From Streptomyces sp. NRRL F-5727 (GTDB lineage: Bacteria; Actinomycetota; Actinomycetes; Streptomycetales; Streptomycetaceae): a DNA stretch of 43,660 nt. Shown piece by piece: positions 20,485 through 28,169 of the stretch. The stretch's first letter is position 1. Every line of letters begins with the position of its first letter. Location: the NCBI RefSeq assembly GCF_000719555.1, contig NZ_JOGX01000055.1, positions 1-43,660 on the forward strand. Reading direction: 5' to 3'. A program made the translations under genes and the position numbers. The notes beneath the pieces are model-generated. The model was not told where the DNA came from and searched no databases. It worked only from the letters and a program-made list of their open reading frames with translations.

Positions 20485-20706
20485 TCAATACTGATGAACC
20501 GTCAGTTCTGCGGCGGCCGGCCCCGTGCCGCCGATCCACCAGATCTCGGCCGCGTCGAAGGCGTCCGAGACGCGCGGGCCGCCGTCCTCCTCGTGCCGGT
20601 GGAACGCGGCCCAGAAGAGATCGCCCGGCAGCGCCTCCCGGGGTGCGTACACCCGGTACACGAACTGCCGGCCGTCACGTGCGGCCAGGCCCACCATCCA
20701 GAACAC
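20485..20706 (-). CDS. Small conserved hypothetical protein
   Basis: A ~73-residue protein with no recognised domain. The sequence has the balance of a real soluble protein: MVGLAARDGRQFVYRVYAPR, then DLFWAAFHRHEEDGG and DAAEIWWIGGTGPAAAELTV. Tryptophans and charged residues are well spread, and codon usage follows the high-GC third-position rule. The start is either GTG 20706 (MFWMVG) or ATG 20697. It lies 70 nt upstream of the SRPBCC gene on the same strand and could be co-transcribed with it. It is divergent from the Clp_N gene. Confidence 0.6.
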   Translation of the reverse strand: MFWMVGLAARDGRQFVYRVYAPREALPGDLFWAAFHRHEEDGGPRVSDAFDAAEIWWIGGTGPAAAELTVHQY

Positions 20707-20901
20707 ACAGGAAAGACGTCCGGCGGCGGCACATGGTTGCCTTCCGGGCGCGAGGCAAGGCGGCGCGCGCCCCGTACGGGAAATCGTCCGGATCTCCTCC
20801 CCGAGGAGGAGGAGTCGCGCGCATGTGCACGACTCCGGTGGGACGCGGACATGGTTCTCCCGTGTGATGACCGGCGCGGGCGCGGCTGGTGAGGTGGGAG
20901 G

Positions 20902-21513
20902 GTGCAGCCTCCCGTCCCGTCGCGCCCCACTCCGGCCCCGGCCCCCGCCGGGCCCGCGCCGCTCCTCGCCACCGTGCTGGGGGCCGCCCGCCGCCGCGCC
21001 CTGCGGGACGGCGACCGCCAGGTGGACACCGCCCACCTGCTGCACGCCCTCGTCGAGTCCGACCCCGAGACCCGCGCCGCCTTCGACGGCGAGCACCGGG
21101 TCGCGCGCGTCCTCGGCTACCTCGTCCAGCGTTCGATCGGATACGGGCTCCGCTGGCAGCGGTCCGGCGAGGGCGGCGGCGCCCCGCTGCCGCTGCCCGC
21201 CGTCCGGGCCGGGGAAGGGACGCTGCGCCGCACCGCCCGCTGGTCCCCGGCGGCCGCGGCCGCCCTGGAGGAGGCGCTGCGGCGCGCCGCCGCCCGCGGC
21301 GAGGAGCAGCCGAGCGGGCTCGACCTGCTGGCCGGACTCGCCGCCGACCCCGGCAGCCGGGCCGGCGAGGTGCTGCGGCACGCCGGGATCGACCCGCCCG
21401 CGCTCGGCGCCCGCGCCGTCGCGCTCGCCTCCCTCCACGGGCCGGACGACGCGGGCCTCCCCGACGCGGAGGGGCTGCCGCCCGGGTTCCTCCCGGAGGG
21501 CGCGGAGCGCTGA
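20902..21513 (+). CDS. Clp N-terminal domain protein
   Basis: A 203-residue protein carrying two helical repeats of the Clp_N type: LLATVLGAARRRALRDGDRQ, VDTAHLLHALVESDPETRAA, then WSPAAAAALEEALRRAAARG and PSGLDLLAGLAADPGSRAGE. There is no AAA+ module, so it is a stand-alone adaptor-like relative of the ClpC/ClpA N-domain. Such proteins could present or block substrates for Clp proteases; this is inference. GTG 20902 has a GGAGG directly abutting it, which is an unusable spacing. Either translation is leaderless or an internal GTG is used. The ~195 bp upstream are shared with the divergent small gene. Confidence 0.75.
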   Translation: MQPPVPSRPTPAPAPAGPAPLLATVLGAARRRALRDGDRQVDTAHLLHALVESDPETRAAFDGEHRVARVLGYLVQRSIGYGLRWQRSGEGGGAPLPLPAVRAGEGTLRRTARWSPAAAAALEEALRRAAARGEEQPSGLDLLAGLAADPGSRAGEVLRHAGIDPPALGARAVALASLHGPDDAGLPDAEGLPPGFLPEGAER

Positions 21514-21554
21514 GTTCCGGCCCGCGGGCGGGCTTTCCGGACCCGTCGTCTCAA

Positions 21555-21598
21555 CAGGTGCGACGGGGGTTACGCACCTGACCGGGTCCTGTCATGAT
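21555..21598 (+). promoter_or_regulatory. Leaderless promoter with overlapping inverted repeat (EamA gene 1)
   Basis: TTACGC (21570-21575), 17-bp spacer, CATGAT (21593-21598). The ATG at 21605 falls exactly where transcription should start. The inverted repeat CAGGTGCG-N10-CGCACCTG (21555-21562 and 21573-21580) straddles the -35, a typical repressor site. Confidence 0.65.
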
Positions 21599-21604
21599 GG
21601 CCCG

Positions 21605-22609
21605 ATGCACGCGTCTCAGGGGAGAAGCGCCGGCCTGGGACTCGCCCTGGCCTCGGCCTTCGCATTCGGTGGTTCGGGAGTGGCGGCCAAGCCGCTGATC
21701 GAGGCGGGCCTCGATCCGCTCCACGTCGTCTGGCTCCGGGTCGCCGGCGCCGCGCTCGTCATGCTGCCCGTGGCCTGGCGCCACCGGGACCTGCTGCGCC
21801 GCAAGCCCGGCCTGCTCGTCGGCTTCGGCCTGCTCGCCGTCGCCGGCGTACAAGCCTTCTACTTCGCCTCGATCTCCCGGATCCCGGTCGGCGTCGCCCT
21901 CCTCGTCGAGTACCTCGCCCCGGCGCTGGTCCTCGGCTGGGTCCGCTTCGTCCAGCGGCGGCCGGTCACCCGCGCCGCCGCGCTGGGCGTGGTGCTCGCC
22001 GTCGGCGGTCTCGCCTGCGTCGTCCAGGTCTGGTCCGGCCTGAGCTTCGACCTCCTCGGGCTGCTCCTCGCGCTCGCCGCCGCCTGCTGCCAGGTCGGCT
22101 ACTTCGTCCTCTCCGGCCAGGGCGCCGACGAGGCCGAACCGGCCGATCCGCTCGGTGTGATCGCGTACGGGCTGCTCGTCGGGGCGCTGGTGCTCACCGT
22201 GATCGCCCGCCCGTGGGGGATGGACACCGGGGTCCTGGCGGGGCGGGCCGATCTCGACGGGACCTCCGTCCCGGCCTGGCTGCTGCTCGCCTGGATCGTC
22301 CTGATCGCCACCGTCCTCGCGTACGTCACCGGAGTCGTCTCGGTGCGCCGGCTCTCGCCGCAGGTCGCCGGTGTCGTCGCCTGTCTGGAGGCGGTCGTCG
22401 CGACCGTCCTCGCCTGGGTGCTGCTCGGCGAGCACCTGGCGGCCCCGCAGCTCGCCGGCGGCGCGCTCGTCCTCGCCGGCGCCCTCATCGCCCAGTCCGC
22501 CGCGCCGAAGCCGGCGTCGGAGGGGCCCGTCGCCGGGTCCGACGGCCCGGACGGAGCCCAGGACGCCGGGCGCGAGGGCGAGTTGTCCGGCGGTCGGACC
22601 ACCGCATAG
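21605..22609 (+). CDS. EamA/DMT family transporter (1)
   Basis: A 334-residue inner-membrane exporter with ten predicted transmembrane helices arranged as two EamA repeats: LGLALASAFAFGGSGVAAKP and VGVALLVEYLAPALVLGWVR in the first, LAAACCQVGYFVLSGQGADE and SPQVAGVVACLEAVVATVLA in the second. It resembles RhtA-type threonine/homoserine exporters; the substrate is not established. The C-terminal ~40 residues are polar and disordered. Translation appears leaderless from ATG 21605. A palindrome over the -35 suggests repression. The stop codon overlaps the -10 of the next transcription unit. Confidence 0.88.
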   Translation: MHASQGRSAGLGLALASAFAFGGSGVAAKPLIEAGLDPLHVVWLRVAGAALVMLPVAWRHRDLLRRKPGLLVGFGLLAVAGVQAFYFASISRIPVGVALLVEYLAPALVLGWVRFVQRRPVTRAAALGVVLAVGGLACVVQVWSGLSFDLLGLLLALAAACCQVGYFVLSGQGADEAEPADPLGVIAYGLLVGALVLTVIARPWGMDTGVLAGRADLDGTSVPAWLLLAWIVLIATVLAYVTGVVSVRRLSPQVAGVVACLEAVVATVLAWVLLGEHLAAPQLAGGALVLAGALIAQSAAPKPASEGPVAGSDGPDGAQDAGREGELSGGRTTA

Positions 22610-22612
22610 GGT
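22583..22612 (+). promoter_or_regulatory. Promoter TTGTCC-N18-TAGGGT of leader peptide/EamA gene 2
   Basis: TTGTCC at 22583-22588 and TAGGGT at 22607-22612 with an 18-bp spacer, embedded in the end of the preceding gene. The predicted start falls at 22619-22620, the A of an ATG that opens an 11-codon ORF. Confidence 0.65.
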
Positions 22613-22619
22613 GCCGGTC

Positions 22620-22655
22620 ATGCATTCGACCGTGCTTCCGCCGCCCGCCGCCTAG
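22620..22655 (+). CDS. Candidate 11-residue leader peptide [11 protein letters not shown]
   Basis: A short ORF, ATG to TAG, starting exactly at the predicted transcription start of a TTGTCC/TAGGGT promoter, hence leaderless. It encodes three consecutive prolines, a sequence known to stall ribosomes that lack EF-P. The following 140 nt contain alternative hairpins up to the GTG of the second EamA transporter. A role in attenuation is inferred. No amino-acid run other than Pro suggests the signal. Too short to prove by sequence alone. Confidence 0.45.
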   Translation: MHSTVLPPPAA

Positions 22656-22780
22656 CGCGCGCGGCACCTTCTCCGAGGACGACGACCGGCTCGGGCGGGC
22701 GATCACGCCCCCGAGCGGTCCGTCGCCGCCCGCGCGCGGAGCGAGCGACCACCCTTCACCCGGTCCGTCCGCACGGACCG
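22656..22780 (+). promoter_or_regulatory. Structured leader with mutually exclusive hairpins
   Basis: CCGAG 22673-22677 can pair with CTCGG 22690-22694. The same CTCGG (extended) can instead pair with CCGAG 22711-22715. A 9-bp helix 22656-22664/22730-22738 can enclose both, and a separate 8-bp hairpin CGGTCCGT/ACGGACCG (22761-22780) lies just before the ribosome site of the EamA gene. This is the layout of an attenuator. Confidence 0.45.
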
Positions 22781-22798
22781 TCCTCACGGAGAAACCAC

Positions 22799-23815
22799 GT
22801 GTCGAACACGCAGTCCTTCCCTGCCGCGGAGTCCTCCTCCGCGCACTCCGCCCGTCCCGTCGGGCGGAGCCTGCTCCACCTCGTCGTCGCCGGCATCGCC
22901 TGGGGCACCGCCGGTGCCGCCGGCTCCCTCGTCTTCCGGAACAGCGACATGGGGCCGCTGGCCCTCTCCTTCTGGCGCTGCGCCGGCGGCCTCCTGCTGC
23001 TGCTCGCCGTCCCGGCGCTGCGGTCGCTGCGGGGCGGGCGGGCCCGTGTCACGGCCGCCCCCGCCGTCGAGTCCCGCCGGATCCGGCTGATCCGGATCGT
23101 CGGCACCGGAATCGGGCTCGCGGTCTTCCAGACCGCCTACTTCGCCGCCGTCGAGGCCACCGGGCTCGCCGTCGGCACCGTCGTCACCCTCGGCGCGGGA
23201 CCCGTCCTCATCGCGGTCGGCGCCCGCGTCACCATGGGCGAGCGGCTCGGCCTCGGCGGCCTCGCCGCCGTCACCGGCGCGCTCGCCGGGCTCGCCGTCC
23301 TCGTCCTGGGCGGCGGGGGAGCCGAGGTCCGGCTCGCGGGCGTCGGCCACGCGCTGCTCTCCGCGGCCGGGTTCGCCTCGCTCACCCTGCTCACCCGATG
23401 GCTCGGCCGCACCGGCGGCGGCGCGGCCGGCTCGCTCGCCAGCACCGCGTGGACCTTCGGCGTCTCGGCGGTCGTCGTGCTGCCCCTGGCGGTCGTCGAG
23501 GGGCTGCTGCCGCACACCGAGGACGCCGTCCGGCTGCTGCTCCTGCTGCTCTACGTGGCGGCGATCCCGACGGCCCTCGCCTACGCCCTGTACTTCGCCG
23601 GGGCCGCGGTCGTCCGGGCCGCCACCGTCTCCGTGATCATGCTGCTGGAGCCGGTCAGCGCCGCGCTCCTCGCCGTCACCCTGCTCGGCGAGGAGCTGAC
23701 GGTGACGACCGTGCTCGGCACGGTCCTGCTGCTCGCGGCCGTCACCGGGCTCGCCCTCGCGGAGGCGCGGACGGCGGCCGGGCGGCGCGGGAGTGTGGAG
23801 CCGGCGTCCGTGTGA
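22799..23815 (+). CDS. EamA/DMT family transporter (2)
   Basis: A 338-residue membrane protein with ten predicted helices in two EamA repeats: [40 protein letters not shown], then [20 protein letters not shown] and LLGEEL near the end. It is only distantly similar to the transporter just upstream, so it is not a fresh duplication. GTG 22799 is preceded by CACGGAG. Expression probably starts at the promoter ~190 bp upstream and passes through the leader peptide and hairpins, which is unusual for an EamA gene. The substrate is unknown; metabolite or drug export is the usual role. Confidence 0.88.
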   Translation: MSNTQSFPAAESSSAHSARPVGRSLLHLVVAGIAWGTAGAAGSLVFRNSDMGPLALSFWRCAGGLLLLLAVPALRSLRGGRARVTAAPAVESRRIRLIRIVGTGIGLAVFQTAYFAAVEATGLAVGTVVTLGAGPVLIAVGARVTMGERLGLGGLAAVTGALAGLAVLVLGGGGAEVRLAGVGHALLSAAGFASLTLLTRWLGRTGGGAAGSLASTAWTFGVSAVVVLPLAVVEGLLPHTEDAVRLLLLLLYVAAIPTALAYALYFAGAAVVRAATVSVIMLLEPVSAALLAVTLLGEELTVTTVLGTVLLLAAVTGLALAEARTAAGRRGSVEPASV

Positions 23816-23858
23816 ACCCGTGAAAGGGCCCCGGCGTCCGTGCGAGCCCGGACCTCCG

Positions 23859-23999
23859 TCACCTCCGGGCACGGCCCGTCGGCCGCACCCAGGGCGGGTC
23901 GCCGGGCAGGCCGTTGACGGCGAGCCGGCCGACGTCGTGGCGGGCGAGCCGGTCGCGCCCCTCGGTGTCGTCCGGGGCGGCGTCCCAGGGGTGGATGAG
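23859..23999 (-). pseudogene. Remnant of a PaiB-like FMN-binding protein N-terminus
   Basis: Reading the minus strand from 23999 gives LIHPWDAAPDDTEGRDRLAR followed by HDVGRLAVNGLPGDPPWVRP and then a stop. This matches the characteristic N-terminus of FMN-binding negative transcriptional regulators (PaiB-like: LIHPWDAAL...DFGQLAVNGLPGEPP). There is no start codon; the frame is closed by a stop upstream. The remaining ~150 residues of the family are missing. It lies directly downstream of an intact PNPOx-fold gene on the same strand. I read it as a decayed, truncated neighbour gene or a leftover of recombination between related flavoprotein genes. Confidence 0.65.
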
Positions 24000-24012
24000 C
24001 CTGCCGGCCCCC

Positions 24013-24735
24013 TCAGAGCGCGGTCAGGTAGTCGGGCAGGGCGATCGCCGGGTCCAGGTCCGCCGACGGGACCGGGGTGCCGGTGCGCGGGGCGACCGGG
24101 ACCACACCGGCCCAGTGCGGCAGCGCCAGGTCCTCGGCGTCGTCGTTCGGCCCCGCGGCACGGACCTTCGCCGACACCTCCTCCAGGTCGAGCCGGATGA
24201 CGGCGGTGGCGGCGAGCTCCTTGGTGTTCGCGGGCCGTGAGTCGGCGGAGCGGCCGGGGACGACCTGGTCGACGAGGGCGTCGAGGGCGGTGCGCAGCTC
24301 CTCGGGGTCGGTGACCTGGTGGGCGACGCCGTGGACGACGACCGAGCGGTAGTTGAGCGAGTGGTGGAAGGCGGAGCGGGCCAGGACCAGGCCGTCGACG
24401 TGGGTGACGGTGAGACAGACCGGCAGGCCGGGGGCCCCGGCCGGGTCGCCGGAACCGGTACCGGCCGCGGCGGGGCGCGCGCCGGCCATGCGGAGCGGGC
24501 GGGAGCCGGTGGAGCCGTGGACGTACAGCCGCTCGCCGATCCGGCCGTAGAGGGTGGGGAGCACGACGGGCGCCCCGTCCCGTATGAAGCCGAGGTGGCA
24601 CACGTACCCCTCGTCGAGGATCGCGTGGACGAGCGCCCGGTCGTAGGAGGCGCGCTGCCGGGAACGGGTGGGCACGGTCCGGTCGGTGGGGGTGTAGTCC
24701 GCGAGCCGTTCGGGGGTGGTGGTCGTGGCGCTCAT
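24013..24735 (-). CDS. Pyridoxamine 5'-phosphate oxidase-fold flavoprotein
   Basis: A 240-residue FMN-binding split-barrel protein: YDRALVHAILDEGYVCHLGF, VVLPTLYGRIGERLYVHGST, SAFHHSLNYRSVVVHGVAHQ. It belongs to the nitroimidazole-resistance/PNPOx-like group rather than PdxH. A flexible Ala/Gly-rich insertion (AGARPAAAGTGSGDPAGAPG) interrupts the barrel. ATG 24735 is preceded by AAAGGGG. It is divergent from a MocR-type regulator across a 46-bp gap containing a 12-bp palindrome, so it is the probable target of that regulator. The downstream neighbour is a remnant of a second FMN-binding gene. Confidence 0.87.
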   Translation of the reverse strand: MSATTTTPERLADYTPTDRTVPTRSRQRASYDRALVHAILDEGYVCHLGFIRDGAPVVLPTLYGRIGERLYVHGSTGSRPLRMAGARPAAAGTGSGDPAGAPGLPVCLTVTHVDGLVLARSAFHHSLNYRSVVVHGVAHQVTDPEELRTALDALVDQVVPGRSADSRPANTKELAATAVIRLDLEEVSAKVRAAGPNDDAEDLALPHWAGVVPVAPRTGTPVPSADLDPAIALPDYLTAL

Positions 24736-24745
24736 GGCGGCCCCT

Positions 24746-24774
24746 TTGCGATCTCTATTGCACTAGTGCATAAT
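24746..24774. promoter_or_regulatory. Divergent promoter with palindrome TGCACTAGTGCA
   Basis: For the plus strand, TTGCGA (24746-24751), 17-bp spacer, CATAAT (24769-24774), with GTG 24782 at the expected transcription start (leaderless). A perfect 12-bp palindrome (24759-24770) lies in the spacer and touches the -10. It is the likely MocR operator controlling both directions. Confidence 0.75.
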
Positions 24775-24781
24775 CTGTTTT

Positions 24782-26116
24782 GTGCTAGGAGAGTATCGGA
24801 TCGAAGGTCGTCGCGCATCGGAGATCGCCGCCAGCGTGGAGCGGGGGGTGGGGTCGGGCGCGCTGGAGCCCGGCCGGTCGCTGCCGCCGCTGCGGGAGCT
24901 CGCCGCCGAGCTGGGCGTCAACCCGAACACCGTCGCCGCCGCCTACCGGACCCTGCGCGAGCGCGGCGTGATCGAGACCGACGGGCGGCGCGGCAGCCGG
25001 GTGCGGCCGCGCCCCGCCACCACCGCGCGCGGCTCCCTGCGCGTCGAGGCGCCGCCCGGCGTCCGGGACCTCAGCGGCGGCAACCCCGACCCGGCCCTGC
25101 TGCCGCCGCTCGGCCCGGCCCTCGCCGCGGCGGCCCGGCGGTACGCCGAGCGGCCCGGCCTCTACGGGGAGGCGCCCGTCGACCCGGAGTTCGCCCGGCT
25201 CGCCCGCGCCGCCTTCGACGCCGACGGCGTCCCCGCCGGGCCGGTCGGGGTGGCCTCCGGCTCCCTCGACGCCATCGAGCGGGTGCTCGCCGTCCACCTC
25301 CGGCCCGGCGACGCCGTCGCCGTCGAGGACCCGGGTTGGGGCAGTCTCCTGGACCTCGTTCCCGCCCTCGGACTCCGCCCCGTCCCGGTCGCCGTCGACG
25401 ACGACGGCCCGCTCGCCGCCGACGTCGAGCGGGCGATCGTGCGCGACGGGGTCCGCGCGGTGATCGTCACCGACCGCGCCCAGAACCCCACCGGCGCCTG
25501 CCTCGGCGCCGCCCGCGCCGCCGCGCTGCGCCGGCTCCTCGCCGCGCACCCCGGGGTGCTGCTCGTCGAGGACGACCACGGCCACGGCATCGTCAGCCGG
25601 CGGCTGCGCCCGCTCGCCGGGGTCACCGGCCACTGGGCGCTGGTCCGCTCGGTCGCCAAGGCGTACGGGCCGGACCTGCGGATCGCCGCCTTCACCGGCG
25701 ACCACGAGACCGTCGACCGCGTCCTCGGCCGGCAGCGCCTCGGCCCCGGCTGGGTCAGCCGGCTCCTCCAGCAGACCGTCGTCCACCTGTGGAGCACCGG
25801 CGCGGTCGACCCGGAGGCGGTCGCCGACGCGTACGGGGAACGGCGCGACGCCCTGGTGCGGGAGCTCGCCCGGCGCGGTGTCCGGGCGCACGGGCGGAGC
25901 GGGATGAACGTCTGGGTGCCGGTCGCCGACGAGACCGGCGCCGTCGCGCGGCTGCTCGGCGCGGGCTGGGCGGTCGCCCCCGGCGCCCGCTTCCGCATCG
26001 CCACCGGGCCGGCCGTCCGCCTCACGGTCTCCCCGCTCTCCCCCGACGACGTCGACCCGCTGGCCGACGCCGTCGCGGCCGCCGCGGGCCCGGCCCCGGC
26101 CCGCAGCTACGGCTGA
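24782..26116 (+). CDS. MocR/PdxR-type regulator (GntR HTH fused to aminotransferase domain)
   Basis: A 444-residue PLP-dependent regulator. A GntR winged helix occupies ~10-80 (SLPPLRELAAELGVNPNTVA, AAYRTLRERGVIETDGRRGS). A fold-type I aminotransferase domain follows, with LSGGNPDPALLPPLGPALA, DRAQNPTGAC, and the PLP-lysine region SVAKAYGPDLRIAAFTGD. Family members sense PLP or amino compounds and control vitamin B6 or amine genes. The divergent PNPOx-fold flavoprotein is the natural target. GTG 24782 lies at the predicted transcription start with no Shine-Dalgarno, so it is leaderless. The gene is convergent with an EamA transporter, 39 bp away. Confidence 0.92.
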   Translation: MLGEYRIEGRRASEIAASVERGVGSGALEPGRSLPPLRELAAELGVNPNTVAAAYRTLRERGVIETDGRRGSRVRPRPATTARGSLRVEAPPGVRDLSGGNPDPALLPPLGPALAAAARRYAERPGLYGEAPVDPEFARLARAAFDADGVPAGPVGVASGSLDAIERVLAVHLRPGDAVAVEDPGWGSLLDLVPALGLRPVPVAVDDDGPLAADVERAIVRDGVRAVIVTDRAQNPTGACLGAARAAALRRLLAAHPGVLLVEDDHGHGIVSRRLRPLAGVTGHWALVRSVAKAYGPDLRIAAFTGDHETVDRVLGRQRLGPGWVSRLLQQTVVHLWSTGAVDPEAVADAYGERRDALVRELARRGVRAHGRSGMNVWVPVADETGAVARLLGAGWAVAPGARFRIATGPAVRLTVSPLSPDDVDPLADAVAAAAGPAPARSYG

Positions 26117-26155
26117 GGCCGGGGCCGGGCCCGGGCGGGGGAGAAGTGCCGCCGG

Positions 26156-27178
26156 TCAGGTGCGAGCCGCGGTTCCGGCCGGCGCCTCCGAGGGCTGGGG
26201 CGCCGGTGTCGTACGGGAGGGGGCCGGGGTCCGCGCCGAGGTGCGGGTCTGGGTGAGGGCCGCGCCGAGGAGGACCACGACGGCGCCCACCGGGGTGTTC
26301 CAGGCCAGCTGCTCGCCCAGGAAGGCCACGCCCGCCGCCGTCGCGATCACCGGGATGAAGTACGTGACCATCGAGGCCGTCGTCGGGCCGACCTCGGCGA
26401 CCACGCCGTACTGGAGCAGCATCGCGTAGCCGGTGCCGAGGGCGCCCAGGGCGATCACCGAGAGCAGCGGAAGCAGCTCGAACGACTCCGGGAGGGTGGT
26501 GAAGAGCGGGGTGACGAGGGCCAGCTGCAGGGTGGCCAGGCCGACCTGCCCGGTCGCCAGGGAGAGGTGCGAGGCGCCGGTCCCGCTCAGGGTGCGGCGG
26601 ACGTAGATCCAGCCGACCGCGTAGCTGAACGAGGCGAGGAGCGCCAGCGCGGTGCCCGTGACGTCCAGGCCGGAGAAGCCCTGCCAGGCGCCGAGGACCG
26701 TCAGGACGCCGATGAAGCCGATGCCGAGACCCGCCGCGCGCACCCGGGTGGGCCGGTCCTCGGAGAGCGCCACGAGCGAGAGGACCATGCCCCAGAGCGG
26801 GGTCGTCGCGTTGCAGATCCCGGCCAGCGTCGACGGGATCGTCAGCTCGGCGTACGCGAAGAGCGAGAACGGCAGCGCGTTGAGCAGGAAGGCCGCCACC
26901 GTCAGGTGCCCCCACGTCCTGGCCCCGCGCGGCAGCCGGTCCCGCTTCGCCACCAGCGCCACCGCGAGCACCGCCGTACCGAACAGCAGCCGGCCGAAGG
27001 TCACCTGGAAGGGGGCGAAGCCCTCCGTGCCCACCTTGATGAACAGGAAGCTGAAGCCCCAGATGAGGGCCAGCACGCCGAAGCGGACCCGCCAGTCGAG
27101 GAGGTGCGCCCGGAGGGGGCGGCGGACGGGGGAGGGGGACGGTCCGGGCGAGGGGGCGGAGGCGGCTGCGTTGCTCAT
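26156..27178 (-). CDS. EamA/DMT family transporter (3)
   Basis: A 340-residue membrane protein with ten predicted helices in two repeats: VLALIWGFSFLFIKVGTEGF, PSTLAGICNATTPLWGMVLS, ALLASFSYAVGWIYVRRTLS, PTTASMVTYFIPVIATAAGV, AFLGEQL. Both termini are Pro/Ser/Ala-rich and probably cytoplasmic. ATG 27178. It is divergent from a LysR regulator with a 73-bp gap, the standard arrangement for a LysR-controlled exporter. The substrate is unknown. It is the third EamA protein within 6 kb, and the three are too divergent to be recent copies. Confidence 0.9.
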   Translation of the reverse strand: MSNAAASAPSPGPSPSPVRRPLRAHLLDWRVRFGVLALIWGFSFLFIKVGTEGFAPFQVTFGRLLFGTAVLAVALVAKRDRLPRGARTWGHLTVAAFLLNALPFSLFAYAELTIPSTLAGICNATTPLWGMVLSLVALSEDRPTRVRAAGLGIGFIGVLTVLGAWQGFSGLDVTGTALALLASFSYAVGWIYVRRTLSGTGASHLSLATGQVGLATLQLALVTPLFTTLPESFELLPLLSVIALGALGTGYAMLLQYGVVAEVGPTTASMVTYFIPVIATAAGVAFLGEQLAWNTPVGAVVVLLGAALTQTRTSARTPAPSRTTPAPQPSEAPAGTAART

Positions 27179-27211
27179 GTACTCAGGGTGACGGCCCCGA
27201 CGTCGTAGAAC

Positions 27212-27244
27212 AAGCGAGATTACGTCGACCCGTTCGCTTAGTAT
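27212..27244. promoter_or_regulatory. LysR/EamA divergent control region
   Basis: AAGCGA-N16-TCGCTT inverted repeat (27212-27217, 27234-27239) followed by TAGTAT (27239-27244) as a -10 for the LysR gene, whose ATG at 27252 again sits at the expected transcription start. No -35 is obvious. Confidence 0.5.
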
Positions 27245-27251
27245 TGCTTAC

Positions 27252-28154
27252 ATGTTGAACCTGGAGCGCCTGCGCACCCTCGACGCCGTCGCCCGGCACG
27301 GCTCCGTCAGCGGCGCCGCCGACGGACTGCACGTGACGACCTCCGCCGTCTCCCAGCAGCTGTCCAAGCTGGAGCGGGAGGTGGGCCAGCGGCTCCTCGC
27401 GAAGAACGGGCGCGGGGTGCGGCTCACCGACGCCGGCATGCTGCTCGCCGAGCACGCGGCCCGGATCCTCTCCCACGTCCAGCTCGCCCAGGCCGACATC
27501 GAGGCCCAGCGCGGCCAGGTCGTCGGCGAGGTCCGGCTGGTCGGCTTCCCGACCGCCGCGCGCGGCCTCTTCCCCGCCGCCCTCGCCTCGCTGCGCGCCC
27601 GCCACCCCGATCTGCGGGTCCGCACCGCCGAGCTGGAGCCCGAGCAGGGGGTACGGGCGGTGCTGCGCGGCGACGCCGACCTCGCCATCGTCCTGGACTG
27701 GAGCAACCGCCGGTCCCCGGTCCCCGGCGAGCTGGAGCGCGCCCATCTGCTCGACGACGCCGCGGACGTCGCCCTGCCGGCCGGGCACCGGCTCGCCGGC
27801 CGGGAGGCGGTGGACCTGGAGGACTTCGCCGACGAGGACTGGGTGTCCTGGCCGGAGGGCGAGTTCTGCCACGACTGGCTGATGTTCACCCTCCGCTCCC
27901 AGGGCATCGAGCCGCGGATCGCCCACTTCGCGGGCGAGCACCACACCCAGCTCGCGCTCGTCGCCGCCGGCCTCGGGGTGTGCGTCACGCCCCGGCTCGG
28001 CCGGCCGCACCCGGACGGCGTGGTCTGCGTGCCCGTACGGCAGCAGATGCGCCGGCACATCTACGCCACCTGGCGCACCGACGCCGGCCGCCGGCCATCC
28101 CTCCGCGCGGTCGTCGAGGCGCTCCGGGAGGCCGGGCGGCCGCACGCGGACTGA
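27252..28154 (+). CDS. LysR family transcriptional regulator
   Basis: A 300-residue regulator. The N-terminal LysR HTH spans 1-60 (MLNLERLRTLDAVARHGSVS, AADGLHVTTSAVSQQLSKLE). A periplasmic-binding-protein-like effector domain follows (VRLVGFPTAARGLFPAALAS, ADLAIVLDWSN, EHHTQLALVAAGLGVCVTPR). The effector is unknown. It is transcribed divergently from EamA transporter 3, which it probably regulates, with an inverted repeat in the 73-bp gap. Translation appears leaderless. It is convergent with a split-barrel protein only 15 bp downstream. Confidence 0.92.
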   Translation: MLNLERLRTLDAVARHGSVSGAADGLHVTTSAVSQQLSKLEREVGQRLLAKNGRGVRLTDAGMLLAEHAARILSHVQLAQADIEAQRGQVVGEVRLVGFPTAARGLFPAALASLRARHPDLRVRTAELEPEQGVRAVLRGDADLAIVLDWSNRRSPVPGELERAHLLDDAADVALPAGHRLAGREAVDLEDFADEDWVSWPEGEFCHDWLMFTLRSQGIEPRIAHFAGEHHTQLALVAAGLGVCVTPRLGRPHPDGVVCVPVRQQMRRHIYATWRTDAGRRPSLRAVVEALREAGRPHAD

Positions 28155-28169
28155 CCTGGGCCCCGGTGG

